Position numbers and translations under genes: made by a program
IMG/VR virus record: IMGVR_UViG_3300028827_000042
Location: 1-46,525 of that record
Strand: one strand, 5' to 3'
Source of the DNA: a virus
DNA: 46,525 bases
In this document: in pieces, positions 18,001 through 26,480 of the stretch
How positions within the stretch are numbered: the stretch's first letter is position 1
Layout: every line of letters starts with the position of its first letter
The notes under the pieces: model-generated
What the model saw: only the letters and a program-made list of their open reading frames with translations
Databases searched by the model: none
What the model was told of the DNA's origin: nothing

Positions 18001-18471
18001 ACCAAGAGATTCAGAGTAATCGAACCCACCGTCTCCGAGCACAATCTCTGACCCTGTTGCTGTAGGTAGCCTCATCCTGCCGTTGTATCCAGTACCTTCA
18101 AAGTATGAGGCTGTGGTCAAATCAAAAGGAACGTTCAAGTCAAATCTTAAAATGTACAACCTGTCGTCTGACACAAACAGTTTGGTCCCATCAGCACTGA
18201 TCCTTACTGATTTGAGGTTGAACTGGTTGTAATACGTCTGGAATATAGTGCCAGCATCGTCAACATAAAAACTCTGGCCAGAGTACACAGCTGTAGTGAA
18301 ATCGAACGGAGCTGTTAGCGTGTACTTATACACTGTCCTTGTAGCTCTGCCGGCCATAAACAACAGCAACCCATCTGGGCTAAAACAGAAACCCATAGGG
18401 TTGCCGTCTTGGGCCGTAAATGAGAATGACCTACCAGTGTATAGTGGGGCGTCTAAATCGAAAGTTGGCAT
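15076..18471 (-). CDS. Distal tail protein with N-terminal propeller-like repeats
   Basis: This 1131-residue protein has two visibly different parts. Residues 1 to about 620 contain repeated units combining an S(P/A)DG turn, two strands, and a connector of the form L-x-x-PFD-(F/L/I)-(T/S)-(T/S), for example at residues 4-13, 52-65 and again at several later sites; this is the look of a beta propeller. From about residue 730 (WALPPSWDKGIPVQYDW) the sequence resembles the distal or minor tail proteins that follow the tape measure in many siphophages, with EFMLPEWMFE and VVVTPRGYAEQYRRV. The gene lies 7 bases after the tape measure gene. The C-terminal part probably joins the tail end, and the propeller may decorate the tip or bind the cell surface (inference). 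Confidence 0.75.
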   Translation of the reverse strand: MPTFDLDAPLYTGRSFSFTAQDGNPMGFCFSPDGLLLFMAGRATRTVYKYTLTAPFDFTTAVYSGQSFYVDDAGTIFQTYYNQFNLKSVRISADGTKLFVSDDRLYILRFDLNVPFDLTTASYFEGTGYNGRMRLPTATGSEIVLGDGGFDYSESLGNLVAAGPTSANNYYYLCHRTCPNSDGVTGAAASETGDGSLSLSNASSYATEFPSAQADYAVSGIRYANSGKYVFICDSLGVHKVELYGAAPYYFDNVSREVREMPFQFADISKFSAELSGVVDLYVSPAGTSMLLLSDTGTLYEYNLTRGVEKFDLDKAVFSGVQSPAAAVELFNQWPADGYDNDGFSRANSFDFSPDGRTLTVYLSEIDTGSFDTSYKYLAKYILDTPFDISSVSSAEFIYKNGINSGIFWGNTGGKLYYKDNGNNIASLSTSAGYDVLSITPDPAVVESSQFGSSEGNFHYQDSSGQYLGFVDNYLARGELKVRQMAVPFDIASVGTTSVRVSDVGQHGFWAGDSADERLVSVLEVQNEVGTRIRTVAVTGGGNLVQTSLKSYSDKTTSKYWTEFKYRNIFSEAGMLQSPVADAKLYEGGRTLMVMLENMTMLKYTLPVTNQAKFKVVELLSGTPVNLGILSEDTTAQLLFINNATSDNIVVSISGPTNEVSFTNLQVGTVIPAGLEHSAQITVPKGIARDVDLTFTVTFDNSSLPVEFKVIFNKPNVWALPPSWDKGIPVQYDWATSVTKSLNSLEKRRKLRSYPRASFKVSHLLGRSSAQRVMNSLRFMSEVEFMLPEWMFEHKLQSAVAAGDSLIPVDNSRGLIKAGDYVVVTPRGYAEQYRRVRSAEASSLLLFGGFDTDLPAGVSLYPATTCNIGSNVSVKTITRDVVELSATFKTTSAYSRYQAVAPSWDTHSSEGGVPLPVLPYFDKKSENGQGLTITTPRHSLSTSTSADELVELVYNDLEMGASGNILLYGSSEIDEFFRSAFFLSGRYNDFWAPLDFRSVYMVSDATIVTSPNPATYFDVEDNGLLSGFAPEKHGSIDLLLETDGTPPFKNRYTLSVTSITQLSAGVTRLGIDGYLETSSDVLGKGMARRLSLLVKATLLTDKLQCRWMGPNLVEVTVSVKKVHNLTTALLQ

Positions 18472-18478
18472 AGGTTAC

Positions 18479-21400
18479 TCAACCCTTCAAAAACGGAGAA
18501 AGACTATCTGAATTTCTCTGGATAGTGTTAAGTATGACCTTTTCTCCATTATCTGATTGCATGGCATCTACCAGCAGGTTCTGATCCAGCAGGTTTATAA
18601 TCTTTGGCTCTGTAGTTACTTCTGGAGCAGGGGCGTTCAGGACTGAAGCCACTATCCTGGAAGTTCCTGTGTCTGCCTTTTTGCCAGGGAACCCTCCAGA
18701 AGCAAATTTTCCAGGCTTCATCTTATTGATCGCGTGAACAAAGTCTTCTCCAAGAATGTCCACAGCATTTGCTGTCAGTATAGCCTCTCCAGTGCTTACC
18801 CTTATCGGCTGCCTTCTACCTGAGCTGTCGATTACCGTTCCACGCAGTGAATCTGAAGTGCCAGTACCAGGGCCTTTCAACACCCCTCCGCCGGCTGCTT
18901 TCAACACTCCACCACTCTTTGCACCAAATCCAGCTGTCTCGTACAACGCGCCAGTGTTAGCCCTTACAGCTAGTGTATTGGCAGCCAGAGCCGAAGTAAT
19001 GCTTACTGTTTCACCTGCCTTTTTGGCATCACTGAGACGCTGTGTCAGCTGCGACAAGATAAGCTGCCTGGCCAATCCTTGGGTGTTACCTGACAGAGCC
19101 AAGTTGACAGCTGTATTAGCATCAATAGAAGAAGTGTTTTCTTCAGTAGCCTCTTTCTCTTGCAGAATAGGGTCACTCTGCTCGTCTTGAGGACTTTGAA
19201 CTGCTAACCCTCCTGAATCTGCCGACTCAGGCACACCTTCTCCAAACCCTCTCTGTTTGTTTGGCGCACTTTGCCTGTTGACCAGCGGGCTTGTACCTCC
19301 TTGGAACGGTCCCACATCAGAAGTCTGAACATACACTTCATATGCTGTGACTTGCATCTTCTTGTCTTGCTTGGCGTCAAAGAACTCAAGTACGTAGTCC
19401 ATGCTGGATTGCACAAGCTGAGTTATGGCGTTGTCAATAAAAGCGTTGAACACACGTCCAAGCCCGGCTTGTATGCCATTTCCAACAGCCTCAAGAAAAG
19501 TCTGTATTGTCCTAGGAGACTCTTGATACCACACTGCAACAGAAGACTTTAGAGATTCTGCCATTGCGTCTGTAGAGTTAAGCCATGTTTCTCTAAAGTT
19601 CTCAAACGACAACGCGTTGCCTTCCAGCTGCTGGTTTACTGAATATAAGCGCCCAGCAAGTTCAGCCGTTTGTACAGACGCTTCGATAGCCGCAGACTTA
19701 AGGGTTGATAGTTCTTCTTCACCAGCACCAGAAGCCTTGGCCTCGTTATATCTTGAGGTAGCCAAAGAGCTTTTCTGCAGGCTGTACTGCAGATCTACCC
19801 TGAGCTGTCTTTGGATATCCTCAAGCTCTTTGGTAGGAGATTTACGACTACCAGACGCCGACAGGAAAGCTTCTCTTACAAGCCCTTTCTGCCCTCCAGC
19901 GGATGCAAGCAAATCCAGCTTATGCCTCTGCTCTAATGCAGCCACTTCCGTTTCTATTTGAAGGCGGCGCAAGGATGTTTCAAGCAACTGTTGCTTGTAC
20001 TCTGAAGTTAGCTTCGTGAGTTTGGCGTCCTGCTCTGACAACTGTAGGTTGGTTATCTCTATGTCAAGCAACTCTTGTTTAACTTCTCCAATGCGCTTAA
20101 CAAGCCGAGCTGCTCTTTCACTGTCACCGGATGAAACAGCGTTTGCAAGCTCAGCACTTAGCCTCTCCTTTTCAAGCGAAAACCTCTTTTCTGCCGAAGA
20201 CAGGATGTTGTCTTGGTATTTCCTTACAAACTCCTCACGCTGGGCTTGGTAGTCAGCAGAGATTTTCTCTCGCTCTACCAGTTTTTTCTGGATACCGGCT
20301 CTAGCCTTCTGAAGCTCAACCCTATGCTTATCGTCAACAGGGTCATCTCCGTAGGCTTTCCTGAGCTTTTCAAGATATGCCCGCTCAACGTTGATCTCCT
20401 CGTTTTTAATGCGAAGCAGTAAGTCACGCTTTGCCCTAAGAGGGTTGTCCTCGTTGTCTTGAGTAAGCAGACGGAGGTTTTTCTTCTTAGCCTCAGCTAT
20501 GAGCCTGTCAAGATTATAGATCTCCCTGTACAGGGCCGGGTCTTGTTGATAAGGGCTTTTAGCAACCTTGCCGATCTGCTCGTCTGGGGACTTACCTTTT
20601 GCCTGCGTTGCCCTTTCCACAGCAGCAAGAATAGCCCTGGTTTGTGCATTAGGCGACAACAGCCCGTTACTACTGTTAAACGCAGTAGGCGGCAGCCGCT
20701 TACCGTCAGCTGTTACTACCGGGGTTAACACTCCTTGCCTGGCTGTTTTGTTATTTTTGAGTTCCAGAAGCAGCTCATGCAAGGCCTTGTCGTTTCCTGC
20801 TGCACTCTTGATCTGTGCGTCAGACAGCCTGGTAAGTTCATCTAACGCAGCAGAAACCTTCTGCACTGTCCGCTCATTGGAGGTTTCTATCTCTCCCTGA
20901 ACTTCTACTCTGCGCTTTCTAAGCGCACCAAGAAATAGCGCCACATTGTCAGCAGCAGCTCTTGACTGAGACACCTGGTCAGCAGGAGCAGAAGCCCGCT
21001 TAAGCCTTTTTGTCTGTAGATCCAGCCTCCGTTGGAGAACTTCAAGCTCGCTAACAAGCTCATCTATATACGCGATGCCTGACTCGCCTACGGCCTCCAA
21101 AGACTTGGCCATAGCGTTTGCCTTGATCTTCAGGACATTTTTGTCAGAAGTAGATGTAACATCGTACAAAGCTTCCGATACAAACGCGTCAAGTTGCGCC
21201 TTCTTCGCCTCAAGCTCTGCCTCTACAAGCCCAGACACTTCTCTATTGGCTTCAGCAAACCTATCCCAAAATGCCTGAATAGACTTTAACAGGGCGTCTG
21301 TATCTTCTGAGATATTCCCAGCCGCGGCGTCTAGAGCCAGCTGTATTGCAGCATCGCCAGATTCGACAACCTTCAACAAAGCTTTATCTTGCTCGGTAGC

Positions 21401-24400
21401 CGCCCCTGATTTCACGTTTTCAAAGGCTTGCTGAAGGTCTCTGTTGAGCGCTTCTACATTAGCTGCGACAGAGTTTCTAAGTCCCTTCAGAGTGTTAGCC
21501 AAGTAATTTACTTGTTCCTCAACATCGCCTGAGATGTCTGTAATTCCAGTTACATTGGACAAATTCTCTAAAGCTTTTGTGTACTCAGCAGTGCCTTTTG
21601 TAAACCCGGTGTCTCTGTAGTCTATAAGTGCCTTTTCTATTTTGCGTATCTCGTCAGCAGAGCGGCTCCCAAATAGAGAGGAGAAAGCTTGCTGGTAGTC
21701 GAGCAGCGCTTCCGCGTTTCTTTGCAGCTCACCACCTACCGAGTCATCTGAGATTACAGTAGCGTTGGCGTAGTCCGCTACCTTGGCGCTCTCATACCTT
21801 GCTGAAACTTTTTCGATTTTCTCAACTCTCTGACGAGCAGATTCGGCCTTGTCACGCAGGGCTTTAATGCGGTCAAGGTGAGCCTCTCTCTTTTTCTGTT
21901 CAGAGTCCTCGTCTGACATCAGCTTGTCGAACAGAAACATCGCAGCTGTAGTTGCTAGTCCTACTAATGTCAGTGACTTCGCAGCTCGGAGAAGGAACCC
22001 TCCAACCTTCAAAAATGTCTCTTTTGTAAGCAGAGACATGAAGTAGGCTACGGCACCCAAGCTCTTCTCCGCAGATTTCGCAAGTTTCTCTGCGTCACCC
22101 TTTGTGCCAAAGAACTTTTTAAGTCTGCCGCTTCCACTAAACAGGCTGAAAAACGTAATTACACCGGCCAATGTGTTAAGAGTCTCTGGTGACACCAAGG
22201 ACTCTTCACCTCTAGCTCTGTCCTCCAGCTGCTTCGTACCTATATAACCACCAGCCGCAGCGCCAGCCAGCGCACCTAAAGCCCTCTTGGCAGGGGTGCG
22301 CCCAAGCAAAGACCCTAAGATACCCCCAGACACCACAGTCCCTGCGATCTGTCCTGCTCCGCCCTCTCCAAGAGATCTGGCTTTGGTGTCAAGCTCGGTG
22401 ATCCACTTTACGGTCTCTGTCATCTTGTCGATAAAGTCTTCTAGAGACCTTATCGGGCCTTCAGCCATATTGGCTGACAGTACCGTAAAGGCGGCGCTAA
22501 GGTTATCAACTGAAGCTGTAAGCGAATCCATCTGCGTGGCTGATGCTTTGAATACTTGGTTTCCAGACGCCAGCTTTGTTTGTGAAGCCTCAAGTTGGTC
22601 GATGTTGTTTACAAGAGCAGTCAAAGCATTAGCCGCTCTGATATCAAAACCCCTGGATAGAGACTTTTTACCTGCGCCTGTAAACCCTAACCTGTTAAGC
22701 TCACGAATAGCAGCAAGCAAAGGGTTGAGTTCTCCTGTAAACGAAAAGAACTTGTCACGGACTTCCTTACTGGTGAGCTTTTCCCCGATCTCTGCGTACC
22801 TCTGTTGCAGGGCCTTGACTGTTTTGTTGTCTGGAGAGAACAGCTCATTTAACCCCTGACGCAAACCTGTTGCTGTAGTAGAAGCTTTGAGACCAGCGTT
22901 CCGTAAAGTAGTTACAGCTGACAAATAGTTTTGGGAGGTAAGATTGTACTGCTTGGCTACCTGAGCAGAGATTCCTAGAATAGTTCTAAGATCGTCGCCA
23001 GTCAGTTTTGAGATATTGATCGCTTTTGTAAGCTGGTTAGCAATATCAAGATCATCAAGCTCAGTAAATACATTCCGCATGGTGGACACGAGGTCAGCAG
23101 CGGTCTTTATTTCGGTCTCAGTTCCAGCAGCAAATTTAGCTACTGCTTCAAGAGTGTTAGGCAGTTCAGAAGCTGTGACCCCAGCCTGTGACAACACCCT
23201 GGCAGCATCTGCTACCTCTTTTGTGGTGTATTTCGTCTCAAGAGCCACCCTTTTGATAGCCCCTGAGATTTTCACCATCTCCTTGTCGGTGGCATTAGCT
23301 ATCGCCTTGATGCTATACAAAGCATTGTCGAGTTCTACAACTGAAGTTTTTAATGCGTTTACAGCACCCAAGGCTTGATACAGCGCACCATACCCAAGAG
23401 CATACCTGAAGAACTGTCGTACAAGCAGAGACCCCTGCCCAAGAGTAACATTCAGCTCTTTGGCAGCTGTGTTGAACCTTTTTGTCTCAGAGGATGCCTG
23501 CCTGTAGAGCTTGTTATACCTGGCTATACTTGAATTGAGTGACTTCAGTGCTCTGGGGTCAATCTCAACACCGGAAGAGAGCACTTGAGATTTAAGTGAC
23601 TTCAGGTTGTTATACTGCTTCCTAGCCAAATCAGCCACACGGCCAGCCTGTGAAGCGTAAGCTCTGGCCTGTCCAGCAGTTTCTGCCTCTAGCCCTCGAA
23701 TCGACCTTAACGCAGCTTGATTCTTCCTCAGATCACTAACAGAGTTGCGCCTTGCCTTGCTGACCCTTTCCTCAAGCTCAGCAACCTTTTTAAGGTCGGC
23801 CTTTCTTTTTGCAGCCAGACGGGCCTCTTCTTTCGCCCTTGCCCTTGAGGCTGCCTCTCTTGTAGAGCGGTTTTCATAAGCCTTGTTTAAGCTTTCTGCG
23901 TTTGCCCTTGCTTCTTTCTCAAGGGCATTAAGCTTCTCTCTCAGCCTTATGGCGTCTTTAAGCTGCTTTGCCCCAAGCCCAGACCTTTTTGAGGCTAACA
24001 GGTCATCCACCTTGTATCTCTGAGCAGCAGCTGCCTTTGCCAGTCCTTCAGATCTTTTTGCTTGAGACAGGATTCCTGACGGCGACGTAGGCACTACGCT
24101 CTTTAACCTACGAAGCTCTTTTGAGTAGTCTCTAAGGCTCCTTAAACCGTCTCTCCTGGCTTTTGAAGCAGCTTCTGTAGCTTTTGCTGAATCACGTTCA
24201 GCTTTAGCGGCAGCTGCTTGGTCTATACGTGATTTATTTACTTGGCTTACTACCTTACCGTAAGCAGCAGCCTCGTCAGACAACACTTTAAGGCTTCTCT
24301 GTAAGCCCTTTATATTCCGCCCACGAAGCTTTACATAGTCCCCTGTTGCAGGGTCAAATACATTTTGGTCTGCTTGCAGTTTGCTGAGCTGCTGCAAGCT

Positions 24401-24901
24401 GCGGATAGAGTTCTTTGTGGCCTCGTACCTACGGGCAGCCAGTGTCTCCTCTCTTTTGGAGAGCTTCTCTCCGGCTATAATTTTGCGCCTGGTTGCAGCA
24501 TTGATAGCCCTGTCAGCTTCTATGAGTTCAAGGCTAGATCTCCTAGCTTGTGCTGCTAACTCCTTGGCTTGGGCAAGTTGGTACGACTGAGCTGACGGTG
24601 GCTTACCGCCTTTCTCAGCCGCGGCCAGCCGAGCTTCCTGAATTTTTTTAGCTTCTTCGTAAAGCCTGTCAGTTTCAGCTTTATACTGCTTCTTGAACTT
24701 TGCGAACTCAGCAGGAGACATCCTCTCGATGTCAGGGGCAACTTTGAACCGCCCTCCAGCAGTTACAGACAGACCTTTTATAGCCTCCTTGAACTGCGCC
24801 TCGATTTTCCTGTTAAGCCCTTTTGTTTTTATAGCAACTTCATCAGGGTTTACAGTTACCTGCGCTTGCAGCTCTATACCAAGCTTCTTTTTTCCAGCCA
24901 T
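18479..24901 (-). CDS. Tail tape measure protein
   Basis: At 2140 residues this is the longest gene here. Residues 1-500 are Ala/Lys/Arg/Glu-rich coiled coil. The conserved tape-measure domain lies at roughly 510-720 (LETKYTTKEVADAARVLSQA, then AAGTETEIKTAADLVSTM). Hydrophobic segments suitable for insertion into the host membrane fall near 850-1000 (GTVVSGGILGSLLG, ALGALAGAAAGGYIG, LVGLATTAAMFLF), and a second long coiled coil follows. It sets tail length and is ejected to help DNA cross the envelope. At 0.15 nm per helical residue the length corresponds to about 320 nm of tail. It starts 4 bases after the assembly chaperone gene. Confidence 0.95.
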   Translation of the reverse strand: MAGKKKLGIELQAQVTVNPDEVAIKTKGLNRKIEAQFKEAIKGLSVTAGGRFKVAPDIERMSPAEFAKFKKQYKAETDRLYEEAKKIQEARLAAAEKGGKPPSAQSYQLAQAKELAAQARRSSLELIEADRAINAATRRKIIAGEKLSKREETLAARRYEATKNSIRSLQQLSKLQADQNVFDPATGDYVKLRGRNIKGLQRSLKVLSDEAAAYGKVVSQVNKSRIDQAAAAKAERDSAKATEAASKARRDGLRSLRDYSKELRRLKSVVPTSPSGILSQAKRSEGLAKAAAAQRYKVDDLLASKRSGLGAKQLKDAIRLREKLNALEKEARANAESLNKAYENRSTREAASRARAKEEARLAAKRKADLKKVAELEERVSKARRNSVSDLRKNQAALRSIRGLEAETAGQARAYASQAGRVADLARKQYNNLKSLKSQVLSSGVEIDPRALKSLNSSIARYNKLYRQASSETKRFNTAAKELNVTLGQGSLLVRQFFRYALGYGALYQALGAVNALKTSVVELDNALYSIKAIANATDKEMVKISGAIKRVALETKYTTKEVADAARVLSQAGVTASELPNTLEAVAKFAAGTETEIKTAADLVSTMRNVFTELDDLDIANQLTKAINISKLTGDDLRTILGISAQVAKQYNLTSQNYLSAVTTLRNAGLKASTTATGLRQGLNELFSPDNKTVKALQQRYAEIGEKLTSKEVRDKFFSFTGELNPLLAAIRELNRLGFTGAGKKSLSRGFDIRAANALTALVNNIDQLEASQTKLASGNQVFKASATQMDSLTASVDNLSAAFTVLSANMAEGPIRSLEDFIDKMTETVKWITELDTKARSLGEGGAGQIAGTVVSGGILGSLLGRTPAKRALGALAGAAAGGYIGTKQLEDRARGEESLVSPETLNTLAGVITFFSLFSGSGRLKKFFGTKGDAEKLAKSAEKSLGAVAYFMSLLTKETFLKVGGFLLRAAKSLTLVGLATTAAMFLFDKLMSDEDSEQKKREAHLDRIKALRDKAESARQRVEKIEKVSARYESAKVADYANATVISDDSVGGELQRNAEALLDYQQAFSSLFGSRSADEIRKIEKALIDYRDTGFTKGTAEYTKALENLSNVTGITDISGDVEEQVNYLANTLKGLRNSVAANVEALNRDLQQAFENVKSGAATEQDKALLKVVESGDAAIQLALDAAAGNISEDTDALLKSIQAFWDRFAEANREVSGLVEAELEAKKAQLDAFVSEALYDVTSTSDKNVLKIKANAMAKSLEAVGESGIAYIDELVSELEVLQRRLDLQTKRLKRASAPADQVSQSRAAADNVALFLGALRKRRVEVQGEIETSNERTVQKVSAALDELTRLSDAQIKSAAGNDKALHELLLELKNNKTARQGVLTPVVTADGKRLPPTAFNSSNGLLSPNAQTRAILAAVERATQAKGKSPDEQIGKVAKSPYQQDPALYREIYNLDRLIAEAKKKNLRLLTQDNEDNPLRAKRDLLLRIKNEEINVERAYLEKLRKAYGDDPVDDKHRVELQKARAGIQKKLVEREKISADYQAQREEFVRKYQDNILSSAEKRFSLEKERLSAELANAVSSGDSERAARLVKRIGEVKQELLDIEITNLQLSEQDAKLTKLTSEYKQQLLETSLRRLQIETEVAALEQRHKLDLLASAGGQKGLVREAFLSASGSRKSPTKELEDIQRQLRVDLQYSLQKSSLATSRYNEAKASGAGEEELSTLKSAAIEASVQTAELAGRLYSVNQQLEGNALSFENFRETWLNSTDAMAESLKSSVAVWYQESPRTIQTFLEAVGNGIQAGLGRVFNAFIDNAITQLVQSSMDYVLEFFDAKQDKKMQVTAYEVYVQTSDVGPFQGGTSPLVNRQSAPNKQRGFGEGVPESADSGGLAVQSPQDEQSDPILQEKEATEENTSSIDANTAVNLALSGNTQGLARQLILSQLTQRLSDAKKAGETVSITSALAANTLAVRANTGALYETAGFGAKSGGVLKAAGGGVLKGPGTGTSDSLRGTVIDSSGRRQPIRVSTGEAILTANAVDILGEDFVHAINKMKPGKFASGGFPGKKADTGTSRIVASVLNAPAPEVTTEPKIINLLDQNLLVDAMQSDNGEKVILNTIQRNSDSLSPFLKG

Positions 24902-24904
24902 GAC

Positions 24905-25489
24905 TTAAAAACCCATGCTTTTAATGGCCTTGAGGGCCTCACCGTCAATATCCTTATCAGAGGAATCGACATCTATAACCTTTCCGTCAGAGGTCTCTGC
25001 TGACCTGTCACCTTTGTAAGATCCACCGAACCCGTACATAGAAGTCTCAAAGCTTGACCTGACTTCGTGCCACCTGTTGTTTTGTTTTGCAGCTGCTAAC
25101 TCAGCAACAAATTCGTAATCGTATTCGCAGTACAGCTTTACAGAAAGGTCTGGGGAGTAGTTTGCAACGTACATACAAAGCTTATCAGGCATTAACCCAG
25201 CCAGCCACTCCATTTCAGTAGTTCCCATTCCAGGCCCTTTTTGCTTTCTTCCTGGGCTGGTATCTTCAGTAGAAGCTTCATCAGCAGCCCGCTTGTCAGA
25301 TAGCCTACGTGCTATCTGTAAACAGTCCTCGTCAGATATAGAAGCTCCTCCGTTGCTTCTTCCCCACGCAGAGCTAATAGCTTCATATACAGTAGCTTCT
25401 TTGTTTTCTTCTAGCACATCAGAGAGCATTTCAAGAAACAGGAAGCTAATAATAGGCTTTCTTTCAGCGATGTTTTTGAAGTGGGACAT
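24905..25489 (-). CDS. Tail assembly chaperone (gpG position)
   Basis: This protein of 194 residues (from ATG 25489) lies between the tail tube and tape measure genes, the position of lambda gpG/gpGT chaperones that coat the tape measure before tube polymerisation. The sequence includes a helical N-terminal half with MLSDVLEENKEATVYEAI, a polar middle, and an acidic C-terminus. I saw no second overlapping reading frame to make a frameshifted GT product. The chosen ATG comes directly after the T tract of a terminator hairpin and has no ribosome site; the frame stays open upstream to 25612, overlapping the tube gene, so the true start is uncertain. The function rests on position. Confidence 0.65.
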   Translation of the reverse strand: MSHFKNIAERKPIISFLFLEMLSDVLEENKEATVYEAISSAWGRSNGGASISDEDCLQIARRLSDKRAADEASTEDTSPGRKQKGPGMGTTEMEWLAGLMPDKLCMYVANYSPDLSVKLYCEYDYEFVAELAAAKQNNRWHEVRSSFETSMYGFGGSYKGDRSAETSDGKVIDVDSSDKDIDGEALKAIKSMGF

Positions 25490-25490
25490 A

Positions 25491-25519
25491 GAAAAAGGGC
25501 TGCCAATGACAGCCCTTTT
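25491..25519 (-). terminator. Terminator between tail tube and chaperone genes
   Basis: Read on the - strand, AAAAGGGCTG (25519-25510) pairs with CAGCCCTTTT (25502-25493) across a 7-base loop and continues into T's to give a TTTTT run. It lies 29 bases after the tail tube stop and ends one base before the chaperone ATG, which would lower expression of everything downstream relative to the abundant tube protein. Confidence 0.75.
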
Positions 25520-25547
25520 ATACCACAAGAGGAGCCTGTTTTCAGCT

Positions 25548-26369
25548 TTACTGAATGAAGTCAGCACCAGCAGCATACATTCCAGTCGGATGCTTCGGAA
25601 TGATATTGGCAAGGTGATTCAGAGGGCCACCTGCTGCATAATCAGCAGCCGAAGGCTCCAGAAGCTTGATGGTCAACTCTGTTGAACCAAAGTCTTCTGC
25701 GTTAGTTCCGTACTCCATGCCAGAAGAAATAGCGGCTTTCCAGAAGTTCCATACAGCAGGAGAACCGTTACGTTGTACCTGCACGAGAGACACTGCGAAG
25801 TAGTTGGTCTGGTCAACAGCGCCGATAGCAGACTGCTCAGCACGGAAAATCTTGTCGCCGGCTACTGGGGCAAAAGTGAGGGGGGTGCCCGGGTCAAGGG
25901 TAAGGGTGTCTGCCGCTACAGAGTCAACACGGCACACAGACACAGACGCTTTGTCTGTCGCTGAATGCACTACGATAATATCCCCGGCAGCCCAATTTGC
26001 TCCGTCTCCAGTAGTTACCGTAACGGAAGTTGTAGAAGCTGATGAAACCACCAAGGTACGGTCAGCCGCGCCTTGAGTAGTAAACACCGCTGCTGCGTTG
26101 CCCAGCAGAATGTCGATATTGCGCTTTGAATACTCGCGGAGCGTTGCTGTCAGACTGGACTCCTGTGACACAATAGCAGTGTCAACGATCTTCTTTGGAA
26201 AACCCCCCTGGAGATCCACAGAGTTTTGCGATACGGATACAGTGGCGTTGTCGATAAGACCTACACTGTTGCTTTGTACCAGCTGTCCTGCGGAACCGAG
26301 GACGCCAATACGCAGCTCAGCTGTACCGATGTTGAATTTGTTAGTTTGGGCAGAGCCAAGGTTAGCCAT
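25548..26369 (-). CDS. Major tail tube protein
   Basis: This 273-residue beta-rich protein starts MANLGSAQTNKFNIGTAELR and contains a Val/Thr/Ser-rich middle section (about residues 100-175) with GDIIVVHSATDK and TLTLDPGTPL turns that could be an extra surface domain, then a C-terminal part with TELTIKLLEPSAADYAAGGP. It has a strong ribosome site (TTAGGAG) and a relatively long leader of about 110 bases, and it is followed by a terminator, all fitting a highly expressed structural protein. Its position between the neck genes and the chaperone/tape measure pair identifies it as the tube subunit. Confidence 0.82.
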   Translation of the reverse strand: MANLGSAQTNKFNIGTAELRIGVLGSAGQLVQSNSVGLIDNATVSVSQNSVDLQGGFPKKIVDTAIVSQESSLTATLREYSKRNIDILLGNAAAVFTTQGAADRTLVVSSASTTSVTVTTGDGANWAAGDIIVVHSATDKASVSVCRVDSVAADTLTLDPGTPLTFAPVAGDKIFRAEQSAIGAVDQTNYFAVSLVQVQRNGSPAVWNFWKAAISSGMEYGTNAEDFGSTELTIKLLEPSAADYAAGGPLNHLANIIPKHPTGMYAAGADFIQ

Positions 26370-26480
26370 TTTACTTACTCCTAAGTTGAGCTTGGTTGGG
26401 GTTAAACAGCGCGAGCCTTGCCGTGGACTGGCTGCTGTCGATAGTGTACCTCATTTTCAATAGTATGCTAATCAGTTAAG
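26370..26480 (-). promoter_or_regulatory. Leader region of the tail tube gene
   Basis: These 111 bases hold no gene and are the longest gap in the virion module. They include the ribosome site AGGAG close to the tube ATG. I looked for a - strand promoter and found only a TTGAAA without a convincing partner at normal spacing. A phage-specific late promoter or an RNA processing site is possible but not shown. Confidence 0.3.

Noticed and set aside
22287-23378. Long + strand reading frames (up to 190 residues) opposite the tape measure gene
   Set aside because: They are antisense images of Ala/Lys/Glu-rich coiled coil with Ser/Ala-rich composition and no ribosome sites; the sense gene is certain.
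24905-25612. A lambda G/GT-type programmed frameshift in the tail chaperone
   Set aside because: Only 3 bases separate the chaperone stop and the tape measure start, and no second open - strand frame of useful length overlaps the gene, so there is no place for a T-type extension.
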